Below are positions 24,007 to 36,392 of a DNA stretch of 64,000 nt, in pieces (position 1 is the stretch's first letter; each line of letters begins with the position of its first letter). The translations under genes were made by a program, and so were the position numbers. The notes beneath the pieces are model-generated. The model was not told the DNA's origin. It saw only the letters and a program-made list of their open reading frames with translations, and made no database searches. Source of the stretch: Trema orientale. Lineage: Eukaryota; Streptophyta; Magnoliopsida; Rosales; Cannabaceae. Location of the stretch: assembly GCA_002914845.1 (NCBI GenBank), contig JXTC01000012.1:792774-856773 (forward strand). Reading direction: 5' to 3'.

Positions 24007-24715
24007 AAGTTATATATAATTACTTCCACTATTAAATAACAGTTTTGGTTTTGGCATAGATCAAAATATCTATGACATTACCTTACCATTGCCAAAATTG
24101 AATTGTTATTAATAAAGGTCTAATTCTTGGAAGACCTGAAAAGGTCATCACGTGCGTAAAATTTACTGATAGACATCTCTGTACTTAAAAGTCGTACTAT
24201 GGTTACAATATTGTGCAATAAAATACTTGCTAGTGACTCTAAGAAACGTACGAAGGGGAATAAGCTGTGCAATAAATGCTTGCCAGTATCCCGACCATCT
24301 ATATTGTAGGAAAGAACTGCGCGATAAAATCCTCACCAGTAAGTGCCCTATGAAATGCCACAGACAACCATAAATCGAGAAAAGCTGTGTGACAGATATT
24401 CTCACCAGCACAAGCCCTATAAGCGATTTGTTGAAAAATGATTAAATACTGATCCATAATGCGACCAGGGTCTACCCATTAGAGGCAAACCCTCCCTGAG
24501 TTCTATTTATTATAAACAAACCCAGCCAAATTAAGTAAACAAGAGTAAAAAAAGAAAAAAAGGGATACGACGGCAGAAGTCGAGACTAATAGCTGTCTAT
24601 TCATACTTAATTATCTATTACAGAATATATGTTCGGTAATTTTTTACACCCTTACATGTTTACTTCTCGGGGAAAGGTCCGGGACAAATCCGCAGGGATG
24701 CGTTAGAGTGATAAT
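24007..24715 (+). other. Post-pol spacer of the Tat element up to the copia insertion
   Basis: Noncoding sequence of the gypsy element. It holds a loosely repeated block near 24190-24410 with words such as GTGCAATAAA and CACCAGTA-type units at roughly 60-90 bp spacing. It ends in ATAAT (24711-24715), the left target duplication of the copia element. Confidence 0.6.
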
Positions 24716-26381
24716 TGTTGGAAATATGTCTTAGAAAGCAGTTTCTTTGTTTGGCATTTTAAACAATATTTATTGGATTTAAGTGTTATCTATTTATTGT
24801 TAATAAATTTCATATTATATCCCAATTATATATGTGTGATGTTTATATTTTTTATTATACAAATATCTAAAAGTTTCCATGACTAATAATGAGTAATAAA
24901 GAATTATTCGTATGAAGTGTCTACATGTGGGAGACTAAATTCTTTATTTCATTGTGTCTAAATTAAAAGTTCACATTCTGCAAATAAAGATAGAATACTT
25001 TATTTTGCTATAGAGTGTAGTGTTGTCTATTTCAACAGGATTAATGAAGTCTCCAATCATCGAAGTATCTGACTTCAGATAGAAACACTAGTGCGTTATA
25101 AGAAAGTTATAAGTACATTGAACTAGACCAAGTGAAAATAGAATTTGAGGTTAAGTACCGTAACTCAATATTCTATCTTTCACTAATCTAGCACTATTGC
25201 AAGATTACTTTAATCCTAGTGATTGTCAGACTTGCTTTTATAAGTTTTTATCTTTTTGACTTACTAAAGGACTAGTTCCGATTATATAGTTCGAACTCTG
25301 GTATCTTGGAAGATAAGATTTGTGAATTGATGAGAACATCCTTCATGATTTGGACACCATGCATATAATGTCACTTTGAGCTTTTTCAAAGACTTGGATA
25401 ATTAAAAACCAAGCGCCAGGTATTCACTTTGTGAGTTTGACTATATTTGTATGGGCAGTTACAAATACGTAGTCAATTATTATTCATTAGATAGAAAATG
25501 ACAACTCAAAGGTAAATATGTACTAGAGGGGTAATATGGTAAATTCGCCTCACTAGTATGACATTGCATCAGGGGTATATCTACACATATAATATATGCT
25601 AAATGGATCAAGTTAATTAAAGTGTTAATTAGCCTCACAGAAAATATATGACATTTAGTCTAAGAGTGCAATATTGCGCCTATAGTGGAGTGCCCTAATA
25701 TTAATGGATAAGGTCCAGTCATAATTAAGAATAGATTATGACTGTGGATAGTTAGCCCATTAGAGCTTAGTCTATTTGGATCCATAAGGTCCCTTGTCTA
25801 GCTCACATATAGCCCAATATTAATTGAATGGACAGTTGAGCCCAATAAGCCCATTAAGGTTTACATCACTCTAATACTTGAGAGAAAAGTTCTCCTAAGC
25901 CTCTGTACAGTAGCCACACACCTACTATATGCATATGTAACTATGCTTTTTTGTGTGGCAGAGAGAAAAAGAGAGAGTGAGAGAGCTGAGCTAACACAGG
26001 AGCAATCCCGAACTCGTTCATGGCCACTGAGGGAGAGATACCCATGGCCATAGACGTGCAATCAAGGAGAAGGAAGAGCATCTTCTAGATCATCCACTCA
26101 TCTTTCGTTGGGAATCAAGAAGGTGTCCACACACCGTATCATTCAACGGGCTCTAGAGAATAGACGAGAAGGCTCAATGGTTGTGAATCGCTTCCAAGTT
26201 TTATCTAAACCAAGATCCATGAATTGATTTATGTTAGATCAATGATCCTACATTTTGTTTTGTAAAGTTTCAAAAAAATTTTAAAATACCAATTCTGCTG
26301 CATTCTTTATTTGTTTACAAAACTGCAGAAATCATTTTCGGAAAAATCGTTTTTTAAAATTATTTTTCGAAATTTCCAGCA
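24716..26381 (+). repeat. 5' LTR of the copia element
   Basis: 1666 bp, starting TGTTGGAAATATG and ending AGCA. In the first 125 aligned bases I count about 14 differences from the 3' LTR, so the insertion is old. It holds an approximately 80-bp segment (after GAGAGAAAAGTTCTCC, about 25890-25965) that is missing from the 3' copy. Confidence 0.92.
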
Positions 26382-26383
26382 AT

Positions 26384-26396
26384 TGGTACAAGAGCA
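26384..26396 (+). promoter_or_regulatory. Primer binding site of the copia element (initiator tRNA-Met type)
   Basis: TGGTACAAGAGCA, two bases downstream of the 5' LTR, resembles the plant iMet PBS TGGTATCAGAGC with a small change in the middle. Confidence 0.8.
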
Positions 26397-26764
26397 AAGA
26401 TTTTAGATGATCTAGCATATCATGTTCATGTTAATTCTCTTTCATTTGATGATCTTCGATTTCTACGATGATTTCTGTGGTTATGTTTGGTCTTGTTCAT
26501 GTTTATGAGTATGCTCTATTATGTATGATGATTGATTAATTTAATGAGTTTCAATGATAATCAATTAGACGTTACTATAAGTTTACGATCACGTGTTTTT
26601 CATTTTTGATTATGATTCTAGTATGTTCATAATTTTCTATGTGATTATGTTTTATGTTCTTGATAAAACTATACGTGGAAAGTCGTTTGATCTTTAATTG
26701 TGGTATATTTTTTGAGAAAAACTGTTTAACAATTAAGTTGCGATTTTTCCAGATTTGGAAAAGC

Positions 26765-27215
26765 TACGAGGCGGTGCATGGCTAAGAGTCATGTGCGCCG
26801 CCTGTATTGCCGCGGTAGGGAGACCCACTCACTGGCCATGCGGGTTGGCCACGCGGGAGCAGCCCCGCATGGTGGCCAAGCGGGTGGCACCCCATGTGTT
26901 GGTCGCATAGGCATTGCCCTGCTCTCGTGTATGCGCGGGTGGCACCCTGTGCGCTAGCCGCACAGGTGTTGCCTTGCTCTTGTGGCCACGCGGGCTTCGT
27001 CCCGCTCCAATGGCCATGCGGGCTTCGCCCCGCTTCAGTAAGCCACGTGGGTGTTGTCTTGTATGGTGGTCGCATGGACACGTCGCGGGTATGTGGACGC
27101 ATGGAATTTGTCCCATGCGTGGCCGTGTGGTGCCCCGAGGCCGTCATCTTCCTTATGGATCCTGATCCGCCCTGTTCCGACATTCCGATCGGCATCCCGA
27201 TGCCGTTGATGTCAG
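26765..27215 (+). repeat. GC-rich minisatellite-like island in the copia leader
   Basis: A sharply bounded GC-rich block in otherwise very AT-rich DNA. It is built of related words: GCGGGTGGCACC recurs at 26880 and 26935 (55-bp step), and GCGGGCTTCG units followed by CCCGCT recur near 26990 and 27018. Open frames on both strands are a by-product of the composition. No protein domain is seen. Confidence 0.75.
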
Positions 27216-28507
27216 ATTATTCATTTTAGATAATTTCCTATTTAAAAATTTCCTTATTTGAATTTCGAATTAGAGATAATTTAGGGAATTTGAATTAGTT
27301 ACCTTGTCTGATTTTTAAATTCAAATTTGGTAACTAATCTGATAAGATAAGATTCTATCAGAAAATCCTATATTATCTAATTTTGAAATTTAAATATTTA
27401 AATTTAAATTAAGGATAAGATCCTTAGTTTACTAAAAGATTTAAATTAAGGATAAGATCATTCATTTAGATAAATTTAAATTAAGGATATGATCCTCAAT
27501 TTAAATAAATTCAAAACAAGGACAAGATCACTTGATTCAAGGAAATTTAAATTACTATTTAAATGTGATTAGGATATTTAAATAAATTTGATTTCAAATT
27601 TAAATACGGATAAGATCCCACTATTTAAGGAAATCAAATTCTGTCAGTTATTATTATTAGAAAATGATTATTTAAATTAAATATGAGACAATTAATTTAA
27701 ATAAATAAGAGATTATCAATTAGATATTATATGATAATATTTAAACTTTTGAAATTCAAATATTTGGTTAGATATTTATTAATCTATTTGTGTGATAATT
27801 AGTTGTTAATTTGAATTTGATTTTGTTTTGAATTCAAATTTAGAGATATTATAAGAGATTTAAATAGTTAAATCTTCTACTATTTAACTTTGAAACGTAT
27901 GAAGTTTTCAAATTAAACTTAGAAAGAATATCTTATCTTTCCAAATCTACTTGAATTTGAATTTAAAGTTGGTAGTTTACTTTAATGAGATTTAAACGGA
28001 TAATTAGAAATTATGAGATAATTTCAGATTTGGCTAAATTTTAAACTTTCTATTTATTTTTAATATGATTAAAAAGGATGTTTAGATATTATGAGATAAA
28101 TCTAAATTTAAATTTATGTGATTAGATAATATTACTATATTAATTATTAATTTGTGATTTGAAATTTAAATATTGAATTTAGATTTAATCTATAAGATTG
28201 AATTCAAATATAGAGATAATCTATAAGATTGAATAAGATTAAATTTTTAAAAGATTACCTATATCAGTTATTCAATAATTAATCAAAGATTTGAAATTCA
28301 AATATTAAATTTAAATCTGAAAAAAAATCTAACAGATTTAATGTGTTTAAATCTTTAGATAATCAATATTAATTATATGATAATTAATTTGAGATTTGAA
28401 GTTGAAAAGTTAAATTCAAATCAATAGATATTTATAGAAATTTAATTTGATTAAATCATCTACATATCTAATTTAAATCTTGTGAAGATTTTAATTAGTA
28501 AATATCC
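27216..28507 (+). repeat. AT-rich degenerate tandem array in the copia internal region
   Basis: Repeating words around ATTTAAATTAAGGATAAGAT and GATTTGAAATTCAAAT occur throughout, with irregular spacing. No gag reading frame can be seen where a copia gag would be expected. The segment resumes right of the Tekay insertion at 36393 with a similar TTTAATTTGGATTAAA / TTTTGTGAAAATCTTAATTA stretch. Confidence 0.6.
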
Positions 28508-28911
28508 ACAGTGAATTCGGCTCTGAAATACATGAAAATTATTAATTTGTGTTAAATACACAGTGAATTCGGCTCCGAAATACATGAAAATTACATTTTA
28601 CCAAAAAACTACTATTTGTCCAAGTTATCAACAAGTATGATCTTAATGCATGTGCACATAGTATTGCTTTCATAATTATATTAATTGTTCTTTTAGCACA
28701 CCAAACTCTCTCTCTGAGGGTATTAAATCTTTATACTGCATCGGGACACTTCGATAATCATTAGTATAATAACATGTATATAAATGCACATAACATAATG
28801 AATGAGCATGTTACTATAAAAGTGGTATTAATGACTTCTAGATGCCTAATATGCAATTAGAATATGTTTATTATTGGCTTAGTATACATGTGAGAGTCTT
28901 GGGCACCACAA
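28508..28911 (-). repeat. Truncated 3' LTR of the Tekay-like element
   Basis: 28548-28911 aligns with 36027-36392 of the other LTR, including the TGTGGTGCCCAAG end on the minus strand. Beyond 28548 there is a second copy of the CACAGTGAATTCGGCTC block (28508 onward), a 52-bp tandem duplication. After that the LTR similarity stops, so roughly 2.4 kb of LTR is missing. Confidence 0.8.
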
Positions 28912-28974
28912 TTCTCCCCTCCTTATATAATTTCGTCCTCGAAATTTACTTACCTAAGTAAGTATGGATACTTA

Positions 28975-29215
28975 GTTTTTATCTCTTCTTTTCTTTCTCA
29001 TGTGGCCTCTTTTACTTCATGATTTTTCCACAGTACTTTGACTAAAGGGATTTTCTTATTTTTAAGTTCTTTTTCTTTTGTATCCAAAATCTTCACTGGA
29101 TGTTCCTCGTAACTCACATCTTGACTTAGCTCTAATTGCTCATAATTCAAAACATGTGAAGGATTTGAGACGTGACATAGATTGTATACATTCGACAATG
29201 AAGGTGGCAAAGCGA
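28975..29215 (-). pseudogene. Integrase C-terminal chromodomain-like segment (Tekay-like)
   Basis: The minus-strand frame gives HVSNPSHVLNYEQLELSQD, then YEEHPVKILDTKEKELKNK, IPLVKVLWKNHEVKEATWE. This is the tail after integrase in Tekay-type chromoviruses, which is thought to steer integration. Confidence 0.8.
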
Positions 29216-30415
29216 GTATATAGGCAACATTTCTAACTTTGTCGAGTATGCCAAAAGGACCTACAGATCTGGGACTTAGTTTTCTTTCTTCCCAAACCTT
29301 ATTATTCCTTTTATGGGAGCAACCTTCAAGAATAGTTTATCTCCAACGTTAAATTCTAGTTTTCTTCTTTGAGGAACTGAATAATGTTTCTATCTACTTT
29401 GAGCAGTTAATATCATTTTTCTAATCTTTTCTGCTGCCTTATTTGTCTCTCTTATTAATTCTGGACCCAGAAATTTTATCTCCTCTATCTAATCCCAATG
29501 AATAGGAGATCTGCGCTTTCTTCCATATAATGTTTCATATGGGGCCGTTTCAATAGAAGTTTGGTAACTGTTATTGTAAGCAAATTCTATAAGTGGCAGA
29601 TTTTTGCTCCATGATCCATGGAAATCCAACACACAAGCTCTGAGCATGTCTTCAAGGGTCTATATAGTTCTCTCTAATTGCCCATCAGTTTGAGGATGAA
29701 AAGCTGTACTAAATGCCAATTTTGTACCCATTGCCTCTTGAACACTCCTCCAAAATTTTGAAGTAAATCAAGAATCTCGGTCAGAAACGATAACTTTTGG
29801 AATACTATGTAGTCTCACAATCTCCTGAACATATAACCGAGCAAACTGGTCCAAGTCATAGGTTATTCTAACTGGAAGGAAATGAGCTGATTTGGTATAT
29901 ATATCCACAATCACCCAAATAGCATCATGTCCCTTAGTTGTCTTAGGAAGTCCAACAACAAGATCCATAGTAATCTCTTCCTATTTCCATTAGGGTATGT
30001 TCAAAGGCTTTAATTTTTCAACAGGTCTTTGATGTTCAGCTTTAACTTGCTGGCACGTGAGACACTGTTCTACAAACTCAACCACATCTTTCTTCATACC
30101 AGGTCACCAGTAATGCATCTTTAAGTCTCTATACATCTTTGTAGTACTAGGATGCACAGAGTAGGGAGTGGTATGAGCTTCTATCAATATCTCTTTTCTA
30201 ATAATTCCACCAGGCACACACAATCTATTTCCATATCTGATTATACCATCACTAGAACTCTGAAAGGCCATCTTCTTTTTGGATTCTATCTTACTCTTTA
30301 AATTCATCAAATAGGGATCCGTATTCTGGCCTTGTTTGATACTCTCTAAAATTATTGGTTGCAGAGTAAGAGCTGCCAATCTTTCTGTTAAATCTGTAGG
30401 CACAATCTCTAACAC
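29216..30415 (-). pseudogene. Integrase of the Tekay-like element
   Basis: The HHCC region is near 30100-30230 (IRKEILIEAHTTPYSVHPS). The core follows from 29968 with MDLVVGLPKTTKGHDAIWV, VIVDIYTKSAHFLPV and VIVSDRDS. Stops replace Trp after HYW (about 30103) and Arg after SDRDS (about 29767), consistent with TGG and CGA codons mutated to TGA. Confidence 0.8.
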
Positions 30416-30469
30416 TAACTAATGTAAATCCATTAAGAGATGCTTCATATCAACATACTCAATAGTCAT

Positions 30470-31725
30470 AGTAGCCAATGATTTCCAGCTTAGAGCATCA
30501 GCAACCACATTAGCTTTTCTTGGATGATAGTTAATCTCACAGTCATAATCTTTCACCAGTTCAAGCCACTTCTTTATCTCATATTCAGTTCCTTTTAGGT
30601 AAAGAAGTACTTGAGAATCTTGTGATCTGTATATATCTCACATTTCTCCCCATAAAGATAGTGTCTCCAAATTTTCAGTAAAAAAAATCTGCTGCTAGCT
30701 CTAAATTATGAGTAGGATACTTCTTTTCATATTCCTTCAATTTCCTGGAGGCATAAGCAATGACTTCGCCATTTTGCATCAGAACACATTCTAGACCATT
30801 CTTCGAGGCATTACTGTAAACAACAAATCCTCCTGATCCAGTCAGTATTGAAAGTATGGGAGCTGTTATCAAACGATACTTCAATTCCTCAAAACTCTTT
30901 TCACAATTATCGTTCCATTGAAACTTCACATTCTTCCTTGTCAAATGAGTCAATGGAGAAGCCAACTTCGAGAACCCTTCAACAAAACGTATATAATAAC
31001 CAGCTAACCCCAAGAAGCTACGAATCTCAGAAATATTTATAGGTCTTGGCTAATTATTCATAGCTTCAACTTTCGTTAGATCCACAGAAATACCATTTTC
31101 AAAAATCATATGACCAAGGAAGATAACTTCTAACCAGAATTCGCACTTCTTAAACTTAGCATACAATTACTTTTCCCTAAGAATTCTCAATACGGTCCTT
31201 AAATGTTCCATATGCTCCTCTCTTGAGTGTGAATAAATCAGAATCATCGATGAAAATTATAATAAATTTATCTAAGAAATCTTTGAACACTCTATTCATC
31301 ATGTCCATGAAAGCAGATGGGGCATTAGTTAATCTAAAGGACATTACTAAAAACTCATAGTGTCTATATCTGGTTCTGAAAGCTGATTTTTGAATATCTT
31401 TCTCCTTAATTTTTAACTAGTGGTATCCTGATCTTAAGTCAATCTTTGAAAACACAGAAGCTCCTTGCAGTTGATCAAACAAATCATCAATTCTGGGAAG
31501 GGGATACTTGTTTTTGATTGTGATCTTATTTAGCTCTCTATAATCAATGCAAAGCCTCATAGTCCCATCTTTCTTCTTTACAAACAAAATCGAAGCACCC
31601 CATAGTGAAAAGCTTGGGCGAATAAAACCCTTATCTAATAACTCTTGTAACTGTACTTTCAATTCCTTTAACTCTGCTGGAGTCATTCTATAAGGTGCTT
31701 TGAAAATAGAAGCCGTACTGGACAA
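30470..31725 (-). pseudogene. Reverse transcriptase and RNase H of the Tekay-like element
   Basis: RT begins near 31725 ([50 protein letters not shown]) and still has FIDD near 31240. A frame change follows soon after. RNase H (31013-30675) has [38 protein letters not shown] and [20 protein letters not shown]. The catalytic Asp of the YSDAS word reads Asn. A stop near 31051 stands for Trp. Confidence 0.85.
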
Positions 31726-31833
31726 TAAGTCAGTTTCAAACTCTATCTCTCTATCAGGTGGTAACCCAGATAAATTTTCAGGAAATACATCAATAAATTC
31801 ATTAACTATTGGTACTTCCTCAGGCTTTACTTT

Positions 31834-32343
31834 TTACTCTTCTCTAGTAACCATTATGTTTGCCAAGTAACCTATGCATTCAATCTCTAGTAACTTCCTT
31901 GCTTTTATTGAGGAAATGGTTGGAATTATCGAGTTTCTACTAGTACCAACAAAAGTGAACTTCTCTGTATTTGGTGGCTGAAACACTACCCTCTTCAAAT
32001 AGCAATCAATAGTAGCATGGTATTTAGATAACCAATCCATACCCAAGATAACTTCAAAATCTTGCATATCCAATACTATCAAATCTACACACAAGTCTTT
32101 ACCAGCTATTTGGATTGGATATGCCTTGAAAACTTGATCAGAACATAAAGCTTTTTCTGACAGAATAGTTACACAACATTTGAAATTCAAGTACTCTAGT
32201 CTTTTGCCTAATTTCCTCACAAATGTAGGTGATGTAAATGAATGTGCAGCCCCTGAGTTTATTAATGCATGAATAGGAATACTAGAGATAAGAATCTCAC
32301 CTGTTACAACAGATGGGTTTGCCTCAGCATCTTCTTTGGTCAT
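31834..32343 (-). pseudogene. Protease region of the Tekay-like element, catalytic Asp changed
   Basis: A 169-codon frame contains IPIHALINSGAAHSF, equivalent to the LIDSGATHSF retropepsin motif with Asp replaced by Asn, then DFEVILGMDWLSKYHATIDC, the usual second conserved block. It could not be active. Confidence 0.85.
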
Positions 32344-32394
32344 CGTGTATATACGAGATGGGACTTTCTTCTATTCATCTGAAGTGTTTGGACA

Positions 32395-33364
32395 ATTCTT
32401 TGAAAAGTGACTAAACTTTCCACATAAGAAGCAAACACCAGAACCCATTAAATATTCTCTACGATGAGTCTTCCCATATCTAGGATAAACGGTCCTCTGA
32501 GTAGTGGTTGATTGTGTTTGTTGGCCTATAGCTTGACGTTTTTGGGGCTCTTGTCTTTCGCCTTGATTCCGTTGTCACTTTCTTTTATTTTCACTAGCCT
32601 TTGGTTGAGATCCTCTTCCAAAGATTGTATGTTTCCTTGTCATATTTATATTCCTGTGAATTTCTTGAGCATCGATAACCCTTAGCTCAGCCTCTTCTGC
32701 TTCAAGAACTTTGTCTACAACCTCAGTATATCTTTATGAGCAGATATCTTAACATCCCTATAGATTTCTGCCTTGAGCCATTGTAGGAACTAGTTTACTT
32801 TTAGCTCATTTTTCTCACCATGTGTAGAGCAAACCGAGATATCTCTTTAAATTTCTTTATGTAGTTACTAACAGACATACTTCCCTGTTTCAGATTAACA
32901 AACTCAGCGGCCTTCATCATTCTGTATACATTACTGAAATATTTTCTATAGAATATTTCCTTAAACTGCTCCCAAGTAAGCCTGTTTACATCAGTGATGG
33001 ACTTCATAGAATCCCACCAGTGTCTAGCATCTATCTGGAACATAAAAGTGGCACATGAAACCTTTTCCTCATCAGTGATTCTAATGTAATCGAAGATACC
33101 CTCAATATTCCGAATCCACTCTTCTGCCAATAGTGGATCAGTTTCACCCTTGAAAGCTGGAGGCTTATTCTTTCTAAACCTCTCGCAAGCTGGTTCATAG
33201 GTTTCTTGTCTAGCTACAGCTAGTGGTACTTGTTCTCCACGTCTTTCCTCCCTTTCTATAAGCTTTTCTAACTGCCTTGCTTGAGTCTCAACTAACTCTG
33301 TCAACCTACCTGTGACAACATAATTATTGATCTCATTTTCAGTAGTACCCATCCTTTCATCCAT
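32395..33364 (-). pseudogene. Gag of the Tekay-like element with CCHC knuckle
   Basis: 187 codons are open from 33364 (MDERMGTTENEI) and include the gag core FKGETDPLLAEEWIRNIE, FMFQIDARHWWDSM and TWEQFKEIFYRKYF. A one-base frameshift near 32811 breaks it. Further down, CFLCGKFSHFSKNC (about 32400-32440) is the CX2CX4HX4C zinc knuckle. Confidence 0.85.
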
Positions 33365-33553
33365 TCGCTCATCCCAGTATAGTCACCCTTTCACTTACAT
33401 CCAAGCATAATAGCCAATAATAAAGACATAACATATCATAACATATGGCATTAAATTTAGTGCTAACACAGAAAATTAAAACTTACTGGTTGACTGAGTT
33501 TTTGTCACATAATCATACACATGTAGGCTGTCTTTAGAAATGATTAAATCTTT

Positions 33554-33565
33554 GTTCTGATACCA
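33554..33565 (-). promoter_or_regulatory. Primer binding site of the Tekay-like element (tRNA-Met type)
   Basis: The minus strand reads TGGTATCAGAAC, one base from the plant iMet PBS TGGTATCAGAGC, four bases after the LTR end GGTGTTACA. This fixes the inner border of the 5' LTR at 33570. Confidence 0.85.
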
Positions 33566-33569
33566 ATAC

Positions 33570-36392
33570 TGTAACACCCCCTAGTTTAACTATACTATCA
33601 TAAGCAATCAAACTACGAAGTATTATTCTTTCTTAAACTATATCTTTAGTTTTATAAAAAAGTGGGCAAATTTGAACTTTCCAAACCCTTCAAACAAAAG
33701 CAACTGCATGGCATTTCTTGTTAAAAGTGTTTTTACAAAATATACAAATCAAAAGAGATTTTTACTCGTCTATTTTGCCATGTAGTATTTACATTATACC
33801 AAAATATCTCAAAACAAGAATGTCGCCCACAGGTCAAGCTCGTCCACATCTGCATGATCATGGCGACAAAAAGCAAGACATGCAACCAGCTACTCAACAC
33901 CAAAATGTGCGCCATCATCTGCATCACAAGACTAAAATGAGCTAAAGCGCAGTAAGTAAAAACTATGTATGCCCATGTATGCCTTAAAATCTCATCAAGT
34001 TCCCATTGTACATTTTTCTTTCTTAAACATTTGAGTCAGTGCATTTTTTTTTAAATAAAATATTTATAGTTGGGCCCGTTAGTGCATTACTAGTCCCGTA
34101 AGTCGATAGGCAATGATAACATTGGGCAGAAACTCTGGCCAAGAGTAAAAATAAGGTGCAACCGTCGTGTGAGGTTTTTGAAAACTCCTTCCCTTATCAA
34201 AGGGGTATACCACACCGTAGTAATATTATTCTGCTTCAATGAGACATATCATAAGATCCGTAAGTCCCGCTTCAATGGGAGAGTCTGCATCAACAGACTT
34301 ACCTACCCAGCTCCGATAGACTAGCAATTGCCATTAAAACTTATCTTATAAAATTGGTACAATGGTACTCACTTTTAAATACTCTGTAATGAAATTCTCA
34401 ATTTGCATGCAGGACGTGCCATGCACATGCCATTTCATAACTTTCAAGAATAAGTAAGTTTCACATAATAATATCTCCCATGTAATTCTTATGATGCGGT
34501 TGTAAGTCTTTATTTACCTCGTATCCTGAATAGAAATTGAACGTGGAAAGGATCAATATCCTTTAGAGATTGGCATGCTAATCACCTGCCATAAATTATT
34601 ATTATTCAAGATGCACATTTTGCCAAAAGAATACATTAAGACACTTGAACAAGACCGAAATCAACTTTTGCCAAATTAGGAAACTTGTTCATAAAATAAG
34701 CTGAAAGCGTACAAATCACTTAAGGTACTTAGCGGCTAATAACTAGCATTGAAAACTATTCAAAAGTATCAAATCATGAATATTAATTCATTAGTACAAA
34801 AACGATCTAAAATGGCACATAATTTTGTAAAAACTAGACCAATTGCCTCTAAATGGTGCCATTTCACTTTAAAAATATTTGGACAGTACCTCCCCTAATT
34901 CTAGGACATTCTCACATGATTAAAATTAAAGTTTTAAACCTGTAATAGCATTTTACAAGCCAATTCTCACATATACACATCAAAAGAAACATCTAGGATA
35001 ACATAGAAGCACATTTGAAATCTTTTTCGGTTTAGACAAGTATAAAACAATTTGTGCACTTGTCTATGGCTACAAACAGTAACTAATCCATGACATATTC
35101 ATTATAAGTTGAGAAAATCAGATTACAAGTATAGAAAGCTTAATACACCCATGGAAACACTTGAATCCACAATTAGCAAATTTGGAGCTCTCGGTGTAAC
35201 TTGAATTTCCCACTTAAATTCTATATTCCAGCAATATATAAGGGTTCTTAGGACCAATATTCATCAAATAATAGCTTTGGTTTAAGAGCTAAAATAAAAA
35301 AAATTAACTATTAGTTCAAAATCCTATATAATACTCACCTTGACTAGTTTGAGCTTTTTCTGAAGTTCTTGCCTTCTATCTCCACTAAGCTAGTTCCCAA
35401 GGCTTTGAAACTGATTTTAGGACTCAGGAGAACCTAGAGGAACCATTATTTAAGTGAGAGTAGAGATGTCTAAAAAATGAGTTGAAGAGTTTTAGGTCGT
35501 GGCTGGAGATAAAGAGAAAGAAAATGACTAGATTTGGTCCAAAATCAACACTTAATGGCTAAGAAAAGGCATAACTTAAATTCTGAGAGGTAGTTTCGGT
35601 ATTTTGCACCTAACTTTCTATGTGTCCAGCTTTAAAACACTTTTAGCTTACTCACCACGTTGCTGGTCACTCCCATACACCCAAGCATAGACAAAGTTGG
35701 TGAATCCTAGCTTAGAAAGTGAAAACTAGTCATACTTTGACTTACGATCCCATGTGACAGGTTTTATTGTAATCTGGTAGAACCTAACCCTATAACCAAT
35801 CATTAAACATAAAAATAAGTCAATTAGACTCCAATCAATAATACAAACATAGTATTAGCACTTAATAATTAGAATGTACAAAAATGACATTACGCAATTA
35901 AGCTGAATCTAAGCTAGCTTAGTGCAAATAAAACACAAACCAATGTCGTGAATGCCACCTCGTACTTACCTGGACCCGATAAATAAAACGTTATAAATGA
36001 GTCCTAGACATTGAATTAATGCTATTTGATGTGTTAAACACACAGTGAATTTGGTTCCGAAATACGTGAAAATTGTATTTTACCGAAAAACTATTATTTG
36101 ACCAAGTTATCAACAAGTATGATCTTAATGCATGTACACAAAGTATTACTTTCATAATTATATTAATTGTTCTTTTAACACACCGAGCTCTCTCTCTGAG
36201 GGTATTGAACCTTTATACTGCATCAGGACACTTCGACAATCATAAGTATAATAACATGTATGTAAATGCACATAACATAATGAATGAGTATGTTACTATA
36301 AAACTGGTATTAATGACTTCTAAATGCCTAATATTCAATTAGAACATATTTATTATTGGCTTAATATGCATGTGAGAATCTTGGGCACCACA
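33570..36392 (-). repeat. 5' LTR of the Tekay-like element (about 2.8 kb)
   Basis: Bounded by the PBS on the inside and TGTGGTGCCC on the outside (minus strand), with TG...CA termini. Only its outermost 365 bp has a counterpart at the other end. It is noncoding, and its length is usual for Tekay-type elements. Confidence 0.78.

Larger units (their letters stand above)
28508..36392 (-). mobile_element. Tekay-like Ty3/gypsy chromovirus on the minus strand, nested in the copia
   Basis: Read on the minus strand: 5' LTR (36392 to 33570), PBS, gag, protease, RT, RNase H, integrase with a chromodomain-like tail, polypurine tract (complement of about 28912-28923, GGAGGGGAGAAT), and a 3' LTR of which only about 0.4 kb remains. 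The domain order and integrase tail fit a Tekay/Del chromovirus. The 3' LTR truncation has removed the left target duplication. All genes are broken. Confidence 0.88.

Noticed and set aside
26782..27229. Overlapping open frames on both strands in the GC-rich island
   Set aside because: They run on both strands of a repeat-rich GC block, share no known domain, and follow from composition.
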